Source of the DNA: Candidatus Avelusimicrobium faecicola
Lineage (GTDB): Bacteria; Elusimicrobiota; Elusimicrobia; Elusimicrobiales; Elusimicrobiaceae
Direction of reading: 5' to 3'
Length of the DNA: 25,979 bases
NCBI GenBank assembly: GCA_900540405.1
Contig: UQFW01000015.1
Span: 1-25,979, forward strand
A model generated the notes under the pieces. It ran no database searches and was not told the origin of the DNA. It saw nothing but the letters and a program-made list of their open reading frames with translations. Position 1 is the first letter of the stretch, and each line of letters opens with the position of its first letter. Made by a program: the position numbers and the translations under genes. Below, in pieces: positions 22,925-25,979 of this stretch.

Positions 22925-24238
22925 ATGAGAATGATTGACCTGATTGCAAAAAAACGTGACGGAAAAACCCTAACGGCTGAAGAATTTGATTTCATCGCCC
23001 AAGGCGCAGCCAAAGGAACCGTGCCGGACTACCAACTGTCCGCTTTCTTAATGGCGTGCTTTTTGCGCCCGTTAAGTGATAAAGAAACCGCCCTTTTTAC
23101 TAAAGCTATGGCGCACTCCGGCGGCCGGTTGGATTTTTCTGATGTAAAACTCCCCAAGACGGATAAACACTCCACGGGTGGCGTGGGCGACGGGATTTCC
23201 CTGGCGTTGGCCCCGCTGGTGGCGTGCGCGGGTGTAGCGGTGCCGATGATGTCCGGCCGTGGTTTGGGCCACACCGGCGGCACGTTGGATAAACTGGAAT
23301 CTATGAAAAATTTTGAAGTGCGCGTGCCGGTTAAATCCATTCACCGCCAAATGCAAAAATTAGGCGTGTGTATGTTCGGCCAAACGCAGGACTTGGCCCC
23401 CGCCGATAAAAAACTCTACTCTTTGCGTGATGCGTCCTCTACCGTAGAAAGCCGCCCTTTAATTGTGGCCAGTATTCTTTCTAAAAAATATGCCGAGGGC
23501 GTGGACAGCCTGCTTATGGACGTTAAATACGGCTCCGGCGCGTTTATGAAAAAGCTGGAAGACAGCCGCAAACTGGCCCGCGCTTTGGTGGCTACCGCCA
23601 AACTGTTGGGGCTTAAATGCCGCGCGCTGATTACTTATATGGACCAGCCGCTCGGCCGCGCCATTGGCAACGGCAACGAAATGTTGCAAACCGTGCGTAT
23701 TTTGAAAGGCGAAAAAGACTTAGCGCCCGATTTTTACGAACTGCTTTTGGAACAAGCCGCCAATATGCTGGTTATCAGCGGTAAACAAAAAGACATTAAA
23801 AAAGCCCGCAAAATTTTGGAAGAAAAAATTGCCAACGGAGAGGCGTTAGCCAAACTGCGCGAACTGGTTAAATGGCAAGGGGGCGACACACAAGCCGTGG
23901 ACAACCCGGAAAAATACTTCAAACCGGCCAAACTGACGGTGGACTTTAAGGCCCCGCAGGCGGGTTATGTGGCGCATATAGACGCCCTGCTTACCGGGCA
24001 AGCCAGCGTGCTTTTGGGCGCAGGCCGCAACCGCATGGAAGATGCCATTGATTACGGCGCCGGGCTGTGGCTGCACAAAAAATGCGGTGACGCCGTTAAA
24101 AAAGGTGATGTGGTAGCCACCCTATACGCCTCCGATAAAAAACGCTTGGAAGACGGTTTAGCCCTGTTTGCCAAGGCCGTAAAATTCACTAAAACCAAAC
24201 CCAAAGCGTACAAAATTATTAAAGAAGTGATTAAATAG
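22925..24238 (+). CDS. pdp: Pyrimidine-nucleoside (thymidine) phosphorylase
   Basis: A 437-residue homodimeric phosphorylase splitting thymidine, uridine or deoxyuridine into base and (deoxy)ribose-1-phosphate. The phosphate-binding KHSTGGVGD (residues 81-89) and the family signature SGRGLGHTGGTLDKLE are intact. SLRDASSTVESRPLI and DVKYGSGAFMK also match. The N-terminus MRMIDLIAKKRDGKTL is typical of the Pdp/DeoA group. GGAGGGAG lies 7 nt before the start. Pdp (broad) and DeoA (thymidine-preferring) cannot be separated without alignment. Its role fits with cdd. A strong terminator follows. Confidence 0.92.
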   Translation: MRMIDLIAKKRDGKTLTAEEFDFIAQGAAKGTVPDYQLSAFLMACFLRPLSDKETALFTKAMAHSGGRLDFSDVKLPKTDKHSTGGVGDGISLALAPLVACAGVAVPMMSGRGLGHTGGTLDKLESMKNFEVRVPVKSIHRQMQKLGVCMFGQTQDLAPADKKLYSLRDASSTVESRPLIVASILSKKYAEGVDSLLMDVKYGSGAFMKKLEDSRKLARALVATAKLLGLKCRALITYMDQPLGRAIGNGNEMLQTVRILKGEKDLAPDFYELLLEQAANMLVISGKQKDIKKARKILEEKIANGEALAKLRELVKWQGGDTQAVDNPEKYFKPAKLTVDFKAPQAGYVAHIDALLTGQASVLLGAGRNRMEDAIDYGAGLWLHKKCGDAVKKGDVVATLYASDKKRLEDGLALFAKAVKFTKTKPKAYKIIKEVIK

Positions 24239-24244
24239 TAAAAA

Positions 24245-24275
24245 ACTCCCCGAGCGTCCACTCGGGGAGTTTTTT
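24245..24275 (+). terminator. Intrinsic terminator of pdp
   Basis: A perfect 10-bp stem, ACTCCCCGAG (24245-24254) with CTCGGGGAGT (24261-24270), flanked by A5 and T6. Confidence 0.93.
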
Positions 24276-24480
24276 GTATTATCATATAAGACGCCCGCCC
24301 ACGCGGTGCGCTTTTAGGCCGTTGGTACTTGCGCCGCCGCACCATACTGCCAGCTAAAAAGACACTCACCCGCCTAAAAAGCAAAAGCAAGGCCATCAAA
24401 CAGATGTTTTCCATAAATACAAGCAACAGACAGAAAAAACTCCTCTTTTATAAGCCTATTCCCAAACGGCCCGTATATAT
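24276..24480. other. Intergenic stretch without a supported gene
   Basis: The plus strand holds an open, Lys/Arg-rich frame starting at a TTG (24329) that runs on into the antisense of the convergent gene. There is no ribosome site, no promoter after the pdp terminator, and no family I recognise. I see no hairpins or repeats here. Confidence 0.4.
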
Positions 24481-24510
24481 AAAAAATCCCCCCACAATCA
24501 TGTGGAGGGA
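24481..24510 (-). terminator. Intrinsic terminator of the cysteine-rich protein gene
   Basis: On the minus strand TCCCTCCAC (from 24510) pairs with GTGGGGGGA (to 24487) with one mismatch, followed by TTTTTT to 24481. Confidence 0.75.
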
Positions 24511-24531
24511 TAAAAATTATTGCATTACTGC

Positions 24532-25629
24532 TTACCAACCGTTTTTAGTACAAGTCGTTTCGCAACTCTGCCATTGGGAGATAGAACACGATTTTTTGTT
24601 GATACCACCACCCGGTCCTATATCGTTATTAAATCCGCCCGAGGTATACCAATTCTTAATACAATGGCAAGGATCTGCTCCGAAGTGATAACACATTTTC
24701 TCCTCAATAGCCGGATCCGATGGAAAAGCCGCCATAGCGCAAGGAGTACACGAACATTGGTTAATTTTGTCAAGGACATACTCCTGTTTACACGTCCAGC
24801 ACACCGTATCCGTTTGAGCGGCGGAAGGGCAGCACTCGCTCTTGTGAGCGGCCCTATAAGAGGAATCCGCACAAGATTTACAAGTATTGGAAACCTCTTT
24901 CCATTCGCAATCCGGCAAGTAGGAGTATTTTTCATTAATTACCCCTTCATAACCGGCCCCGTAGTTGGGGTCGTCCGCGCAGTTGCGCGTGCGGGTGGAT
25001 TCGGACTTGGCCGGAGTTCCAGGGCCGCAAACGCCTTTTTCTTCCTTGCGGTAGCGCAATAAATACGTATCATAGGTGGGGCCCGTTTCCACTACACCGC
25101 TGGACAAAACCTTATAATCGTGGTCGTAATCGGCCTTCCACTCCATTACATAGTTATTGGATTGGTCACTGGGAACTACGGTGGTGTCAGCACCAATTTT
25201 TAAGCTTGCCAAATCCGCCGCCTTAAAACTGGCATTATCATTCAAATCCACCCCGGCTTCCACCACAACATCCCGCGGGTCGGCTTTTTCGGCCAATAGC
25301 TTGGCACCAAGCACACTGCCGCCCTCCCTTATGGCAAAACCCGTAGGCTCCGTAATTTGATAGTTCATCACCGAGGAACTACCCACCTGGCTGTCCCCCG
25401 TCAGGCGTAATTCGTTCATTCTTACCAAACCCTTGGCAGAAATGCTACCCGCCGAAACCCCCGTATTGCAGAAATTAACAAACAGAGCTTCCGCCGGGCG
25501 CTTATTATTGACCGATTCCAAGTGTGCAAAAGATGCCACCGGCTGGGAAAGGGCCGTCACAAATTTTAATTCTTCCGCGCCGGCAGGAACCACAGCCAAA
25601 CACGCGGCAAGTAAGATTATTTTTTTCAT
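24532..25629 (-). CDS. Secreted cysteine-rich protein, unknown function
   Basis: A 365-residue exported protein that I do not recognise. Residues 1-18 are a standard signal peptide (MKKIILLAACLAVVPAGA, cut before EEL). LAAC at 7-10 resembles a lipobox but is too near the N-terminus to be convincing. Residues 20-200 are cysteine-poor and beta-like (one Cys, in NFCNTG). The C-terminal part carries about 18 cysteines in close pairs (TCKSC, ECC, CWTC, CSCTPC, PCHC, CETTC), suggesting a disulfide- or metal-stabilised extracellular module. A GPGTPAKSESTRTRNC stretch faintly recalls thrombospondin type-1 repeats; this is only a resemblance. It has its own promoter, an AGAGAGGA ribosome site and a terminator. 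Likely a surface or secreted protein. Confidence 0.8.
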   Translation of the reverse strand: MKKIILLAACLAVVPAGAEELKFVTALSQPVASFAHLESVNNKRPAEALFVNFCNTGVSAGSISAKGLVRMNELRLTGDSQVGSSSVMNYQITEPTGFAIREGGSVLGAKLLAEKADPRDVVVEAGVDLNDNASFKAADLASLKIGADTTVVPSDQSNNYVMEWKADYDHDYKVLSSGVVETGPTYDTYLLRYRKEEKGVCGPGTPAKSESTRTRNCADDPNYGAGYEGVINEKYSYLPDCEWKEVSNTCKSCADSSYRAAHKSECCPSAAQTDTVCWTCKQEYVLDKINQCSCTPCAMAAFPSDPAIEEKMCYHFGADPCHCIKNWYTSGGFNNDIGPGGGINKKSCSISQWQSCETTCTKNGW

Positions 25630-25691
25630 AATAAATCCTCTCTTACAATAGGGGAACCCCCCTTAAAATGGGCAGACTCCCTCTGACGGAT

Positions 25692-25719
25692 ATTATACTA
25701 AAAAAAACTCCAAAAACAA
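25692..25719 (-). promoter_or_regulatory. Promoter of the cysteine-rich protein gene
   Basis: On the minus strand TTGTTT (25719-25714), 16 nt, TATAAT (25697-25692). The leader of about 55 nt contains a GGGGGG/CCCC-type hairpin before an AGAGAGGA ribosome site. Confidence 0.65.
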
Positions 25720-25732
25720 GGGGAAAATTTAT

Positions 25733-25770
25733 TTTCAGGGGTTTCACCCCTTACCTGCCTTACTTTTTTT
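25733..25770. repeat. 38-bp direct repeat, left copy
   Basis: It matches 25930-25967 at 37 of 38 positions (T versus G in the centre). It contains a short CAGGGG/CCCCT-like inverted repeat. Its right end is part of a 10-bp hairpin: CTTACTTTTT (25759-25768) with AAAAAGTAAG (25776-25785). Confidence 0.85.
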
Positions 25771-25796
25771 ATTATAAAAAGTAAGACAAAAGAACA

Positions 25797-25852
25797 GCAC
25801 CCTGCGGGCGGCACCCTGCGGGCGGCACCTTGCGAGCCGCACCTTGCAGGCC
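25797..25852. repeat. 14-bp tandem repeat, four copies
   Basis: GCACCCTGCGGGCG occurs twice exactly (25797, 25811), then as GCACCTTGCGAGCC (25825) and GCACCTTGCAGGCC (25839). Related GC-rich sequence continues to about 25890. No gene is seen in 25720-25979. Confidence 0.85.
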
Positions 25853-25929
25853 GCCTGCAAAAAGGCTAGCACCCCGAGCCGCCGTCCGCAGGACAAATTT
25901 ATTTTTATCCGGGCATTTTACAACCTTTT

Positions 25930-25967
25930 TTTCAGGGGTTGCACCCCTTACCTGCCTTACTTTTTTT
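25930..25967. repeat. 38-bp direct repeat, right copy
   Basis: Second copy of 25733-25770, 197 bp downstream. The two bracket the 14-bp repeat array, and the pattern may continue past the window edge. Confidence 0.85.
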
Positions 25968-25979
25968 CATTGCAAAAAA

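Noticed and set aside
24329..24688. Lys/Arg-rich plus-strand frame between pdp and the cysteine-rich gene, possibly a reverse-transcriptase tail
   Set aside because: There is no start signal, it runs antisense into a well-supported gene, and no RT motif is present. No template/variable repeat pair was seen either.
24520..25062. 180-codon plus-strand frame
   Set aside because: It lies antisense to the cysteine-rich protein gene, which has a signal peptide, promoter, ribosome site and terminator.
25797..25852. CRISPR array
   Set aside because: The 14-bp units abut without unique spacers, and no cas gene is present.

Overview
The window looks like a chromosomal piece of a Gram-negative, lipopolysaccharide-making bacterium with about half G+C. 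The best guess is a gut-associated member of the Elusimicrobiota. That rests on two pilin-like proteins with a class III prepilin motif, a lipid A/heptose/KDO gene set, and general gene style. No marker gene here proves it, so the taxonomic call is inference. Almost all of the window is ordinary housekeeping; the unusual material sits in the spacers.

Layout. (1) 1-5530 is envelope biosynthesis: lpxK (partial, minus), then on the plus strand a lipid A late acyltransferase, gmhB and a DUF3108 lipoprotein in an overlapping operon. These are followed by rfaE1 (kinase only) and kdsB. (2) 5531-7264 is pyrG, behind a leader with two hairpins. (3) 7265-9905 is gene-poor: degenerate short repeats, a short transcription unit encoding a 31-residue peptide with a structured 3' region, two divergent pilin-like genes, and a tRNA-Asn. 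The 3' end and terminator of that tRNA are present three times in tandem. (4) 9906-14539 holds an MFS transporter, a CbpA-type DnaJ protein, two tandem OsmC paralogues and a KtrB-type K+ channel subunit. (5) 14571-17267 holds rimO, a 23-bp tandem repeat, an SGNH esterase and cdd. (6) 17332-21964 is a complete Leloir galactose operon (mutarotase-like, galK, galE, class II galT). (7) 22068-24275 is lexA, with a candidate direct-repeat operator, and a pyrimidine-nucleoside phosphorylase. (8) 24276-25979 holds a secreted cysteine-rich protein of unknown function, then an array of 14-bp repeats bracketed by 38-bp direct repeats.

How the parts work together. The first block supplies late lipid A steps (LpxK, acyltransferase), ADP-heptose (RfaE1, GmhB) and CMP-KDO (KdsB). 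PyrG makes the CTP that KdsB uses, so its position next to kdsB makes sense. The gal operon converts beta-galactose to glucose-1-phosphate. Cdd and the nucleoside phosphorylase salvage pyrimidine nucleosides.

Regulatory style. Intrinsic terminators are frequent and clear. At least five genes have a -10 box (TATAAT or TAAAAT) ending only 5-6 nt before the ATG and no Shine-Dalgarno, which suggests leaderless mRNAs. Other genes have normal GGAG-type sites.

The most notable candidates are the 31-residue peptide/structured-RNA unit (7509-7859), the triplicated tRNA-Asn 3' end (9240-9776) and the lexA operator (22090-22110).
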